This document shows positions 27,301 to 37,051 of a stretch of DNA of 64,000 nt, piece by piece. The stretch comes from Branchiostoma floridae (Eukaryota; Chordata; Leptocardii; Amphioxiformes; Branchiostomatidae): assembly GCF_000003815.2 (NCBI RefSeq), contig NC_049982.1, positions 19,658,953 through 19,722,952 on the forward strand, in the 5' to 3' direction. A program made the position numbers and the translations under genes. The notes under the pieces were generated by a model, which was not told the origin of the DNA, searched no databases, and saw only the letters and a program-made list of their open reading frames with translations. Position 1 is the first letter of the stretch; each line of letters opens with the position of its first letter.

Positions 27301-30008
27301 CCTAAGGCCACAGCAAGTAAATTTCATGGATGACGTTACTAGTAGCATGCTCACTTTAACTTTTGCCAAATAAAAAATAAAAAATAAATAAAAATACCCT
27401 TTGCAGATGGTGAACATGACGATAAAATACATGAAGCTATGGCTGTAGTTATTGACACTTGGTGTCTGTTAAGGATGTCATCCATATAATTTATTTGCTG
27501 TGGCCTAATGTCAAACAAACAGAACAGCTCATTTCACAATGGGATGTTTTAGGACAACCCCCTGGACTTACCGATATTTCTTGAAGTTGGCTTGTAGCAA
27601 GAAATTTGCAGCAAGATCTTGCTGTCATGCACATCCAGGAAGCAGGTAAAAATTTTATTATGTGCTCATGGATGTTATCATAATACCAAGTTTATGTGAC
27701 CTAATAACCTTCAAGCCCTGCATGCTAATTCCAAACTGATATCTTACAAATGGAACTCCCTAGAATTTGACCCCATTTGCCCTCTCCTAAAATCACATAA
27801 CCAAAGCCAGTGTCAACTTCCAGGCTTTGGGGATGATAAGTCCTCTGGGTCTGCCAGTCTAGAATGGTGATCAGAATCTAAGAATGATTTGGGACCATGC
27901 CATTCCTGTGGACAATATGCCCTTGTCCACTTGGGTCCTGGCTATGATGGGGCCACATAGGAAATACCAGTATATCTGTGTTTGGATTCATATCATCCCT
28001 GGGGGCCTTATTTACATTTGATATGGTGTTCCAACTAGCCTTGAGTTTTATGGTCCAGCCCTGGGGCTCCATAATTTGATGAGAAAGAATCAAACTTGCT
28101 TGCATATGCCGCTGTTGAAAATTCGGAACAACTGTTTTCAAACCAAACTGGCAGACTTTAAGTTCTTTTGTTTGAATTGACATATAAAGTTGTTGATGCT
28201 ATGTTAACTTACAGTACACGTGCAGTCTATGTGCATTATTGTTGTGTCTTTTTCGCTATTTTTTTTTTTCAATAAACTTAAGTTTCCTTGGGTTGGCATG
28301 ATATAAATAAAACACACTGTATTCCGCATCCCCCCTTGTCACACAATAATCCCGTTCATGATTCTTCAAAGAGCAAAATTTGTACTCTCCAAGCAGAGGT
28401 CGAATCGCGCAGATATATAGTAGTAGTCGAAAAAATTACACTCGCGTATTTTTCGACTACTACTATATATCTGCACGATTCGACCTCTGCTTGGAGAGTA
28501 CAAAATTTGAGCTTGGTGACACCATTCTCATATGAACACGTACATTCCAGTTACCCTGAGTGACCCCCAGTGGAATCACTCCCACACCAATGATATGGTG
28601 CCACAGAAGGCCTCTTCTTGGATGGGGGCCAAGCAATTTGTCAACTGTCATGTGGAACCATGCAAAAATAACATAATCACCTCCATTTTGTTGAGTTAGG
28701 AAACAAGATTTGCATTGAATTTTGTAATGTCTATGCCCATGAAGCAATATAACACTGAACCAAAGGACACTTATACTATCACAACTTGGAACAGGCAGGG
28801 TGGCCGCTACAACTACAAGCAGCATAGAGGAGAAACTGACATTGATGTATCTCTCCTCTGACCTACTCACTGCCACTACTTCCCTCGAAACAGGTGTCTG
28901 TCCTCAGGCTGTGTCCCTCTTTTGACCTCCTTGCTCTGACAAACAACTTGGCACAACCCAACCATGAAAAATTGACAAGATTATGACAAGGCAGAAGACA
29001 TGCCTATACAAGCCATAAATCTAAGACATTTTTTTCAAACTCTTGTTTTAGACAATACCATAGATTGTCATTGGTCTCTGGTTGAAACTGGGGCCCTGCT
29101 CTACAGTCTAGGTTCTGACTTCTGAAGTTGTCAGGGAATCCTTACTTGGCTAGCATGAGTCCCTGTTTCTTGTGAAAAAGATTGGTTAGCCTGCTCTTTT
29201 GTTTCTAAATCATTGGCAAGGACAATGGGATTTTATGCACTGCTGAAAGCCCCATAAATATTCAAAGGACTGTCCGATTCACAAAACCTTTTCCATACAG
29301 AAGGTGAGAAGCACAATTGTTCCTTGAACTAAAAGACTTAGAAAGTGTGTCATCAGCATGTACCTAAGCTGTTTTAAATCAAACTTGCTCCTACTTGTGA
29401 TCATCTCACTACGCTGACAAAGTCCAAATCAGGATCACACAATCCCCTCAATTACTGATTAGTTTGATCCAGCACGGCAACGCAGGGGAATCCCCGGCTG
29501 CAACGGTTGCTGATTATAACCACGATTTTCTTCCACACTCTCCTAGTCCTTCTAATATCTCTCAACAATATTCGACAAAACAAACCAGCTAAGACAAATT
29601 ATAAACAGTTGCCAGTTTACCTTTAAGTGAGATCATGCTGAGTTATGTTTACATTTTTCGGCACACTCCCATTTATTTCACGGCACGTGCCCTGAAGAAT
29701 GACTGTGCCGCCAGTGTACAGCGGCATGGTTTACCTGCACTGTCAGCTTCCCTCTCACCACAGGTACGGTCATCACTGCTGTCTTCGTCTTCTGAGATGT
29801 ATATGGGGTCATCGGCATTAAGAACATGCAGAGTCTTCGCACGGCTCCCTGTCCGTCCGACACCGTGCCGGGAAGGACCGCGGGGCGACCGCGAGCGTGC
29901 TCGGGCACGTCGAGTCCTCGGGGTGAAGCTCGGCTTCTCGAACGCCTCCTCGTCTGAACTGATCGTGATCACTTCATCCCCTGATGAGAACGATATGGGC
30001 TGGCTCAT
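12303..30008 (-). CDS. SIMC1/SLF2-like: SLF2/SIMC1-like SMC5/6 recruitment factor with SIMs and UIMs
   Basis: Six minus-strand exons: 30008-29735, 27036-26033, 18418-16320, 16007-15951, 13095-12875, 12547-12303. Every junction agrees in phase, and the 3900-nt CDS encodes 1299 residues. Exon 1 carries SUMO-interaction motifs VITISSDEE (residues 13-21) and PIYISEDED (68-76). Exon 2 has four ubiquitin-interacting motifs with the Phi-x-x-Ala-x-x-x-Ser core, at residues 197-204, 219-226, 246-253 and 392-399. Exon 3 adds a basic, Ser-rich stretch, further SIM-like patches (PIVLSDDSD 650-658, DLELI near 777, DLEIID near 798) and, from about 898, an all-helical region continuing to the C terminus. 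That region resembles the FAM178/SLF2/SIMC1 Nse5/6-like domain. In vertebrates SLF2 and SIMC1 direct the SMC5/6 complex to lesions or viral/SUMO sites in the nucleus. The UIMs are not something I know from the vertebrate proteins. Joining exon 1 and exon 2 to exon 3 rests on phase and strand, not on a transcript. Confidence 0.78.
13565..15414. mobile_element. Possible transposon bounded by 16-bp inverted repeats
   Basis: CAGCGTTCCCGCCAGG at 13565-13580 recurs as its exact complement at 15399-15414. The 1.8-kb interior has an unusual base composition, with CG-rich blocks (about 13800-13870, 14510-14600, 15285-15370) and TTTGGACGCAT words near both ends. It occupies intron 4 of the SLF2/SIMC1-like gene. 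No intact transposase is seen; boundaries and class are tentative. Confidence 0.45.
15107..15132. repeat. Poly-T followed by (TA)n microsatellite
   Basis: A run of T (TTTTTTTTTT) followed by about ten AT dinucleotides, in intron 4 of the SLF2/SIMC1-like gene. Confidence 0.85.
15558..15681. mobile_element. MITE-like inverted repeat (TACTCTCCAAGCAGAGGT family)
   Basis: TACTCTCCAAGCAGAGGTTG at the left is mirrored by CAACCTCTGCTTGGAGAGTA at the right. The inner arms GGTGGGAATAATTGTGACC and GGTCATGATTTTTCCCACC extend the palindrome. It is 124 bp long, non-coding, and in intron 4 of the SLF2/SIMC1-like gene. Confidence 0.85.
18419..26032. other. Large intron 2 of the SLF2/SIMC1-like gene
   Basis: 7.6 kb with a splice acceptor CTCTAG on the 18419 side and a donor GTGAGG at 26032 (minus strand). 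The ORFs here (for example 18655-19155 and 22913-23299 plus, 25449-25766 minus) have no recognisable family, skewed AT-rich composition and no splice context, so I do not call them genes. It holds one TAGCCTG-type element at 19945-20049 and several poly-A runs. A small additional exon cannot be excluded. Confidence 0.6.
19945..20049. mobile_element. Small TIR element, TAGCCTG...CAGGCTA, copy 1
   Basis: Starts TAGCCTGTGTTTACACAATC, contains TTAATGGCCC and GCTGCTAGGAGCG, and ends TTTAGTCAGGCTA. The same succession of words occurs at 38897-39003. Termini TAGCCTG and CAGGCTA are inverted repeats. About 105 bp, non-coding. Confidence 0.7.
27037..29734. other. Intron 1 of the SLF2/SIMC1-like gene
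   Basis: A 2.7-kb intron with donor GTAAAC next to 29735 and acceptor TTCTTTAG next to 27036 on the minus strand. It contains a near-perfect MITE at 28383-28500 and an (AAATAAA)-rich run near 27365. No coding exon is supported. Confidence 0.6.
28383..28500. mobile_element. Near-perfect palindromic MITE
   Basis: A 118-bp element of two almost identical arms. The left begins TACTCTCCAAGCAGAGGTCG and the right ends CGACCTCTGCTTGGAGAGTA. The arms include GATATATAGTAGTAGTCGAA against TTCGACTACTACTATATATC, leaving only about 20 bases unpaired in the middle. It shares its termini with 15558-15681 and with the lone end at 10098-10115. High arm identity suggests recent activity. Confidence 0.92.
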
Positions 30009-30347
30009 ATCTCACCGGTCCAACTACCATATCCTCCAGGTTCAGGGAACAACAGCAACCGTTGAACATTCGAAAAAATCAGTTCCTGTCAGTTTCGGAG
30101 GGTCCGCCATGATGAAACAAACACTGCGCGCTGCATGAAGGGAAAAAAATTGGCGGGAACACAATGGCTGAACCCGGAAGTAAAAAATAACGACCTTAGC
30201 TAAGGTCACTAAGGGAGCGGCTGTCAGGTTTTCAGCAAAAAAATTCGATGATCGCATATTTTGGCATTTTAAAGGACATTGCCTGCAAGCTGGAATCATT
30301 GTAGGCATTTGGAAGGCTGGAGGAATTGGGACGGTGTCGGCTGAGAT
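30009..30347. promoter_or_regulatory. Divergent promoter between SLF2/SIMC1-like gene and HDAC
   Basis: The two start codons (minus at 30008, plus at 30348) are 339 bp apart. Within lie ATTGG (30149-30153, an inverted CCAAT box) fused to TTGGCGGGAA (30150-30159, E2F-like), CCGGAAGT (30174-30181, an ETS/GABP consensus) and a perfect 16-bp palindrome GACCTTAGCTAAGGTC (30192-30207). No TATA box is evident. CCAAT, E2F and ETS sites are common in TATA-less bidirectional promoters of genome-maintenance genes. Transcription start sites are not visible from sequence. Confidence 0.6.
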
Positions 30348-33300
30348 ATGTCAGAGTCGAAAAGGTAGGGGGGTTACGGAAGGGGCGCTCCGAGTTGACG
30401 ACACGGTTTCCCCAAAAATGGGGTTCCCGGTGGAACGCAGTTTGTTTTGGACCCCCCGCAGCCATGTCCCTCTCGGGGAGCCAAAGGCGCGCAAATTTGA
30501 TTTGCGTTTCATATTGTATGACCCTTCGCGATGGGAAGCTGGAAGATGGGAGAACATTTACAGACGTTGTGTGGAGGACATGATTATGCAAACTTCATTT
30601 TCTCAAATTTTACACGAAGGCGGAAATGACGTTCCTGATTACACCGGTGCACCTGCCACCAGTACCAGAAATGTTCCCGCCAGACGTAGACGTTTCCGTC
30701 AACTTTTACAGTCGCTAGCTGTAACATAAATTCAAAAAATATTTCACGGATGAATTAGTCAAATTATGTTGTGTAATTTTATTATAAGATTTTGTCATTT
30801 GTTAGTTGTAGCAAGGACGTTTTATCACATGTGATATAACGTTCTTGGTTGTAGCTAACCAGAAAATATTCTCAGTTATGATCCCGCGCTCAAAAATATC
30901 AACAATGCCATTAAATGGATGTTAGAGAGTTTTTTTATCATCTTGTTTCAAATTAAGATAATCAATAATCATGAAAGAGAACTTGGATTCCTCACTTTTT
31001 CATTCTCAAAATAGGTAAATGTTTCAGCAAGGAGCCTGATAAAAGCTCCTTGGTTTCAGGGGCTTCAGTAATTACATAAGTTGGTCCTCGGCTATAACAT
31101 TATAATGTCCTTGGTCTGAGTTTATAAAATCTTTACAAGGTGCAAAAGGAAACTTGATAATTAAGTGATATCATATGACATGTTGCAGAGCATACATGAC
31201 TTATTAAGCTGCACCATACTTTGGTTTGATAAAGCAGCTGTGGTTTGTTAATCTCCAAGCAGATCCTACGGTGCCATAAGATAGCATCAAAGCTGGCCGG
31301 CCAAAGGGAGTCAAATGGGCACCAGAGTGGGTTTGATACTATATTACGCCACCATGGATCTGCTTCGCTATTAGTGGTTTGTGTCTGTTTTGCAAATGGA
31401 ACTGTCTCTGTGCCTCTGCAACATATAATCCTCTATTCATCACCATTAGGAATGACCCCTCACCGCTACAACAGAAGAACTACAGAACAGGGCTTGTCTA
31501 CGATGAGCGAATGACACTTCATAAATGTAGCTTCGATCTGTAAGTACGTCTAGAATATTGTATTGAAATTTAAATTGAATAGAAAATAAAAACAGTTGTA
31601 CAGATGGTATGGTGGAGATCTATTTATTGAAGTGATAAACCTCGTGATTTATATTTCATGTTGCCATAGCATAGAGATTGTTGCTACTTAAACATGCATC
31701 AGTAACAAGGTGTAGTCAAGATGGGTCGTCCAATTGTGTCAGCTGCTGAGTTTCATGCTCATTTTGTTTCCATAGCAACCATGTGGAACATCCGGATCGA
31801 GTGTCCAAGATGTATGACTACCTGCAGGAGGAGGGGCTAGTGTCCAGGTGTGTCCGCATCATCGCTGGACCGGCCACAGAGGAGGTGGTCCTTCTTGTGC
31901 ACAGGTAAGAACTGCAGGGATCTCTTTTCTGGAGGAATTGCTCATTATTGTTACTACTAGAACACAAATTTCGAGGTGAGAAAATTCCTGTGTTGAATGA
32001 TAGTTAAAAACTTAAACATAGAACAGTAGCTATCTGCATCTATCATTGTAAGCATTCACCATTCATCTGATGAGATTTGATGCAACAGGTATGTGCAGAC
32101 TTGTTGGCAAAGGAGACTTGATGTGATGAAGCTTGGATTCAGGATAGTTGTGACCTATTTTTTTTTAATCGAATTGAATTTCTTTATTTCAGGTATACAA
32201 CCCATAGTAGAAGCCATACAAACATAAGAACAGGAACTACTGTAATTCCTGATTTTTTCAATGTACTGTTATGTTCACGGTTTTCACGGTGACGACTGTA
32301 ACGTGAACTTATCATTATTGATAAGAAATAAATCGCAGACTTTTTTCCTGCGCACTTGCCTCGACAGTGAACATTTAGTTCCGAGAACAAGTTAAATTTT
32401 CTCAGACTGTGAAAGTTTGGTACCGAGAAGACAAAGTGAATTACAGTATGCACACAACAATTATACACATTAAAAAAAAAAAGAATTTCTAAACTGACAA
32501 TCTGACCTCAGAAGACCTTGTATAATAACTCCAAAAAGTAGTTACTCAAGCAACTGGATATGGTTTTGAAAAGGTCAGACGTTTCGGATAGAATCCACTA
32601 TCCAGTATGTCTTCATTCATAGTTAGAGTATAAAAGACCTGTTTCTTCCAGATCACTTCAGTGTCACTGACGAAGGATAGTGGATTCTATCCGAAACGTC
32701 TGACCGTTTCAAAATCATATCCAGTTGCTTGAGTAACTACTTTTTGGTGTATCTTATTACCTGGATGTCTAACCTACATCGACGTATCTTGTATAATACT
32801 ATTACTGGTGTTATATAGCCTGTTAATGAAGGAATAGAATGTCTTTCTGCATCTTGCATCGTGTCTGTAGTGAGGTGAAGTCAATCATAGAGCTTGCACT
32901 ACAGCCTCTTGGAAACTTACGAAGTATCCAAAAACTATTCATAGTGCTGATTTTTTTTATCATACATACTGCTTCCTTCCTGCACAGCCCAGAGTACATT
33001 GCCCAAGTCCAAGCCTGGCAGAAGGAAGCTGAGGTGGATCCAAACCAGAACCCTTGCAAACTGGAGGAGGGAAGCCCCACCTACCTGAGCCCTCATGTGT
33101 ACAGCTGTGCCATGTTGGCGGTGGGCTGTGCCATCAAACTGGTGGAAGCTGTTCTTCAGGGGGAGGTGGACAACGGGCTTGCTATTATCAGGTTGGATCA
33201 TTTGTACCTTCAAGATTCATGTCCAAAATGTATTAGTCTAGGCGATTGGTACAATATATAGCTAGAATTGCTCAAAATGTGGTAAAAGCATGAAACTTGG

Positions 33301-36300
33301 TATGATGAATCCTGAGTATGTACTAAATATTTTCAAGGGTGGAGCCAACTCAAAATGCAATTTCTTAGCAACGGTTGCTAGGTAACCAATTTCCCCAGCA
33401 AATAGCTACATATTTACGTGGCCCACTGCCAAAATGTCCATGGCAGTTTAGTGGCATTTTTAGTGTAAGGAGCCCCAGAGAATTCGGATGGTACCCAGGC
33501 TAATCAAGTCTGCACAGTCAGTGATAAGTAATCAATGATAAGTAATATAGAATCAAGGTACTAGCCTTGGTGCTGAACAGTCAGTTATCCATAAAATTCA
33601 TTAGTAAGGTTCTTTAGGCACAACCAAGGAGTACTTACTTCCAATTTTCGATGTCGATCAGATACCATCATCAGGGTAGAATGACTGGAAACCACTTCTT
33701 GCTGCTACTTATAGCCGATATAGGTGGTGCTGCAGCAGCAAGAATGCCGTCCCAAACGTGGCCCAGCTCTGTTCATGACTGGAGCTGATTTTCTTATCCA
33801 GACTGCTTCCTTAATCCGGCGTTTTTTTGTTTTCCTATCTGTTGATGACTCTAGCCCCCTCCCAGTTTATTACACAATTGGTTCTGTTGATATGACCTCT
33901 GATTTGTTCTCTACATTGAAACGTTGGAAGTAAGTACTCCCTGGTTGTGCCTAAAGAACCTTACTATATGAATAATTGCCAACCTGAAGTTATTTACGCG
34001 GATATTCATAGAATTGTTACACTATTAAAGTATTAGTGATATATCTTTTGCCAAAAGTATATGAATCATTCATTCATTGTGCATTTTTTTGCTTAAGTGT
34101 TTCTATTCTTCCGTCCCTGACACCAGACCCCCAGGCCACCATGCTGAGATGGACGAGGCTGTGGGTTTCTGTTTCTTCAACAACACGTCCATCGCTGCCA
34201 GATACGCACAGACAGAATTAAATGTCAAAAGGTAGCTGACAGGCCTTGTTCTTATACGTTATAGGGACATGACAGTTGACACACTACTGCCTAGGTCATT
34301 GTCCTTGATGTTGGAATATTACATTGCACACCTGTTTGGGTTTATTCATTTGTATAATAATTTTTTCACTAGCATTTATATATTACAGCCATATATTGTA
34401 ATGGTGTCAAACGTTTTATCCACTGTACAGATGCTGACTGAAATGTCTTTATACTGTATGGCCATCATGTATTTAGAGTGCTGGACCGGTAGCTTCTATC
34501 TAGATATTACAATGTATATTCTTGTAAAGAATGCCAACTTTGAGATTTTCTGTTAGCTTGTGTTGAAGTTATGACTTATGTTTTCAATCTTTTCACACCG
34601 CAGAATACTAATACTGGACTGGGATATTCACCATGGCAATGGAACCCAGCATGCCTTCTACACAGACCCTAGCGTACTGTACCTGTCGCTACACCGTTAC
34701 GACCAGGGGAAGTACTTCCCGTACATGGACGCATCCAATTTCTCTGCTGTGGGGGAAGGAAAGGGCGAGGGCTTCAATGTCAATGTTGCATGGAATAAGG
34801 TTAATCATTTTGAGTAAAAGTAAAACCGAATACGTGTATGTTCATCTGTTGCCAAATGTTGTACTGTTGGCTGTTTCTCAAGCAAATATAGCAAGATTTT
34901 TCACCAGAACTATTGTAGAGTGGAATTTGTTATCACCAAGCACAGTATCTTCTCTGGATAGCTTTAAAGAACGCTTGCAGATAGATGTGCAAAAGTTAGG
35001 TGTGACGGATCGTTCAGTGTAATATAACCAGCTGCTGCCGCGCCACGTGTCTGCGAAGCTGGTGTGTTACGCCGAATGGCGGTTATACCTGCTATATAGA
35101 TACAGATACAGAAGCAGCTGCTGTAAGTCTTGTATATATCATTGCATCATAATACATATCATATATATATCATAATACATTGCAACCATCATTCAAGAGT
35201 TGTCAGATGTGTTTGATTCATCAAACGTCTTTTAGTCAGAATGTAAAACAAAGTAAAAAAGAATTTTTGGTACCAGTTCCCGAGCATTTGAAGCTCCAGT
35301 GTGACATTGATTGCATGACTCTTGCTGCAGGGTTCGGAGGTCATAGGAGACTTGGAGTACATAGCTGCATTCCACAGAATCGTTCTGCCTGTTGCTCAGG
35401 AGGTAAGAAACTGTTACCCACAGAAACGACATGAGTTGAATCCTGTTTGTCAGTGTTTGAACATAAACATACTTATCAGCAAAATACCTAATTCAGTAAT
35501 TGTGAAGGATAGTGTGTTGTGCCTATTTACTTATTTTTTTTACTGATTGTGTTGCAGTTTAATCCAGATTTGGTGTTAGTATCCTGTGGTTTTGATGCTG
35601 CAAAAAAAGACCCCCTTGTAAGTAACAATCATCTGTCTACTGTGAGCTTTAAGATATTGAAAAATAGTAAGGTTGTTCATAGGCTCTTATTTAATTGCCG
35701 ATTTCTTGGGAACAAAGGTCACATTTTACTTTACGATTAGTTTTCCCCAAGGTAAATGTAATGTCTTCAAGTTGTTAAGTTGATACACATTTTCAGGGAC
35801 ATATCTATTAATTGTTTCATCTGAAGATCTCAGGAGAGATAGTTTGATGTGATGACTACTGAATGTACAATATTGCCCTGCCCACTCCAGGGGCGGTGTA
35901 ATGTTACGCCGGGATGCTATGCATACATGACACATCACTTGAAAAGTCTAGCACAGGGTAAACTTGTGCTAATATTAGAGGTGAGTACTTGCATTATTAG
36001 AGGCATATTGTGCCACAGTCAATGACATCCCTCTATGGCTTTGCCTGTGTTCTAGATATAATGCTTATATCCACCTTGAAAAACAAGAATTTTGCAAGAA
36101 TAAATTAGTTTCATTTGTACCATCTGTCTGAGTTGTATGGATGTTGACCTGTGCTCTATGAACTCTGATCTGTGCTGCATGACTGTTGATCTTTGCTCTC
36201 TGAACTCTGATTTGTGTTTGAACCCTGACCTTTGCTCTATGAATTCTCCTGTTTGACCCCTAACCTGTTCTGTTCTGTAGGGTGGCTATAATGTACAGGA

Positions 36301-36703
36301 GATGTCGCAGTGTATGGCGGCCTGTTCCAGGGTACTGCTGGGGGAGGCCCCACCCACTGTTGCCTCAGGGATTCCTACTAGAATGTGAGTAATGAGTTAC
36401 AGTTTGTATGAACTGCTAATTTATCCTGTAATAAATGGGTTTGCTCTTTCAAGCTTAATGGGCCCCCAAGTGGCTTTTTGAGGTACTGCAGCAGAACTTC
36501 CTTTTTTGATATCTCATGTTCTGGACATGCTGTGGTCATGATGTTTGAGTGGTAGATCATAAGCTCTCCTTAGTAATGTGACATGTCTTCGTATGTTTCA
36601 CTCACATAGTTCAGAAACAAGTATTGCCAACACCATCCAAGCCCATCGGAAGTACTGGAAATGTCTGCAGGACCACAGACCTTCTTCCCTGCCTGATGAC
36701 TGA
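30348..36703 (+). CDS. HDAC6-like: Single-domain class IIb histone deacetylase, HDAC6-like
   Basis: Zinc-dependent lysine deacetylase. Exons: 30348-30364, 31450-31539, 31776-31904, 32988-33191, 34127-34231, 34604-34799, 35331-35402, 35558-35617, 35891-35980, 36281-36384, 36610-36703. Phases all fit and the 1161-nt CDS encodes 386 residues. The tiny first exon (MSESK plus a split Arg) is chosen because ATG, donor GTAGGG and phase fit exon 2. Catalytic features are complete: [17 protein letters not shown] (His151, His152), DWDIHHGNG (zinc ligands Asp189, His191), GFDAA (Asp284) and GGYN (Tyr324). The DPL at 289-291 has Leu where HDAC10 carries its polyamine-gating Glu, so it is HDAC6-like rather than HDAC10-like. 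The protein ends soon after the catalytic domain ([19 protein letters not shown]), with no second domain and no ZnF-UBP in this window. Histones, tubulin or other proteins could be substrates; sequence does not say. Confidence 0.93.
31252..31366. mobile_element. MITE-like inverted repeat in HDAC intron 1
   Basis: TCTCCAAGCAGATCCTACGG with CATAAGATAGCATCAAAGC at the left, and GTTTGATACTATATTACG with GGATCTGCTT at the right. Same family as 4826-5005 but more diverged at the right terminus. Confidence 0.75.
32531..32747. mobile_element. Inverted repeat with 73-bp arms in HDAC intron 3
   Basis: Arms at about 32531-32604 and 32675-32747 are near-perfect complements, for example CCAAAAAGTAGTTACTCAAG against CTTGAGTAACTACTTTTTGG, and GGTCAGACGTTTCGGATAG against CTATCCGAAACGTCTGACC. 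The spacer is about 70 bp. The right arm begins inside a hammerhead-like core (see 32663-32704). Penelope-like retroelements carry inverted terminal structures and hammerhead motifs, so this may be a remnant of one; no Penelope reverse transcriptase is present here. Confidence 0.8.
32663..32704 (+). ncRNA. Hammerhead-ribozyme-like core
   Basis: Stem I GTCA (32663-32666) can pair with TGAC (32701-32704). Between them come CTGACGA (matches the CUGANGA core), a perfect 6-bp stem II GGATAG/CTATCC with loop TGGATT, GAAA, and CGTC giving a minimal stem III and a GUC cleavage triplet. One extra A (32674) between CUGANGA and stem II departs from the canonical fold, and stem III is too short for a stable monomer. 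Dimeric hammerheads with very short stem III are known from Penelope-like elements. Activity is unproven. Confidence 0.4.
33602..33966. mobile_element. TIR element in HDAC intron 4
   Basis: Terminal arms of 43 bp (33602-33644 and 33924-33966) are inverted repeats with one mismatch; the right arm begins TTGGAAGTAAGTACTCC and ends AAAGAACCTTACTA. The 280-bp interior includes a 69-codon ORF without a recognisable domain. On the minus strand, next to the arm, CTGATGATGG and CATCGAAAATTGG resemble the CUGANGA and GAAA blocks of the element at 32531, so the two may belong to one family type. Confidence 0.75.
34870..35118 (+). mobile_element. LINE reverse-transcriptase C-terminal fragment
   Basis: The translation contains [18 protein letters not shown] followed by [11 protein letters not shown] and a stop at 35020-35022. 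This is the FF-x-R-T-I-x-x-WN-x-LP...F...RL signature seen at the C-terminal end of many non-LTR (CR1/Jockey-type) ORF2 proteins. It is followed by a short 3' tail ending in TATAGATACAGATACAGA, as LINE 3' ends often do. It is a 5'-truncated dead copy in HDAC intron 6, same orientation as the gene. Confidence 0.72.
36131..36270. repeat. Degenerate tandem array in HDAC intron 9
   Basis: Phrases of the type TGACCTTTGCTCTATGAACTC recur about five times in imperfect form, with units of roughly 25-30 bp, right up to the exon 10 acceptor. The repeated TGACCT-like words are a by-product of the unit rather than evidence for binding sites. Confidence 0.6.
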
Positions 36704-37051
36704 TAACATGTACGGCCCACCAGCAGCTACGGGGTCCTGCTCCAAATCAGTTCAGAGGGCGCTGTCCGTGTCGATGTCAGCAAAAAAATTTCAGTGGTCT
36801 GTACTTTCATGCAAACTTACACCATTGAGAAAGGAAAGAATTACATCACTAAATTGTATAGGAATTCCTCACCTTTCCATGTCAAGAACTTCTCTTTACT
36901 GTCACATCATCAAGTTGTTTCAAAATATCATGTCCAGTACAACAATAGAAATAATTTTGCAAATTCTTAAAGATTCATTCCATCCAATTTGGTTTGGTCA
37001 ATAGCATTTATTGTTTTAACTTTTGATGATGGTATATACATGTAGATGATA

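Noticed and set aside
29635-30138. 167-codon plus-strand ORF
   Set aside because: Antisense of exon 1 and the promoter of the SLF2/SIMC1-like gene; the sense strand carries the SIM motifs and a phase-matched splice donor.
30334-30729. 131-codon plus-strand ORF starting at GTG
   Set aside because: It reads through a good donor at 30365; the ATG at 30348 in another frame gives the HDAC first exon with matching phase.
36704-37004. Continuation ORF after the HDAC stop codon
   Set aside because: The correct HDAC frame stops at 36703; this is another frame running into the 3' UTR.
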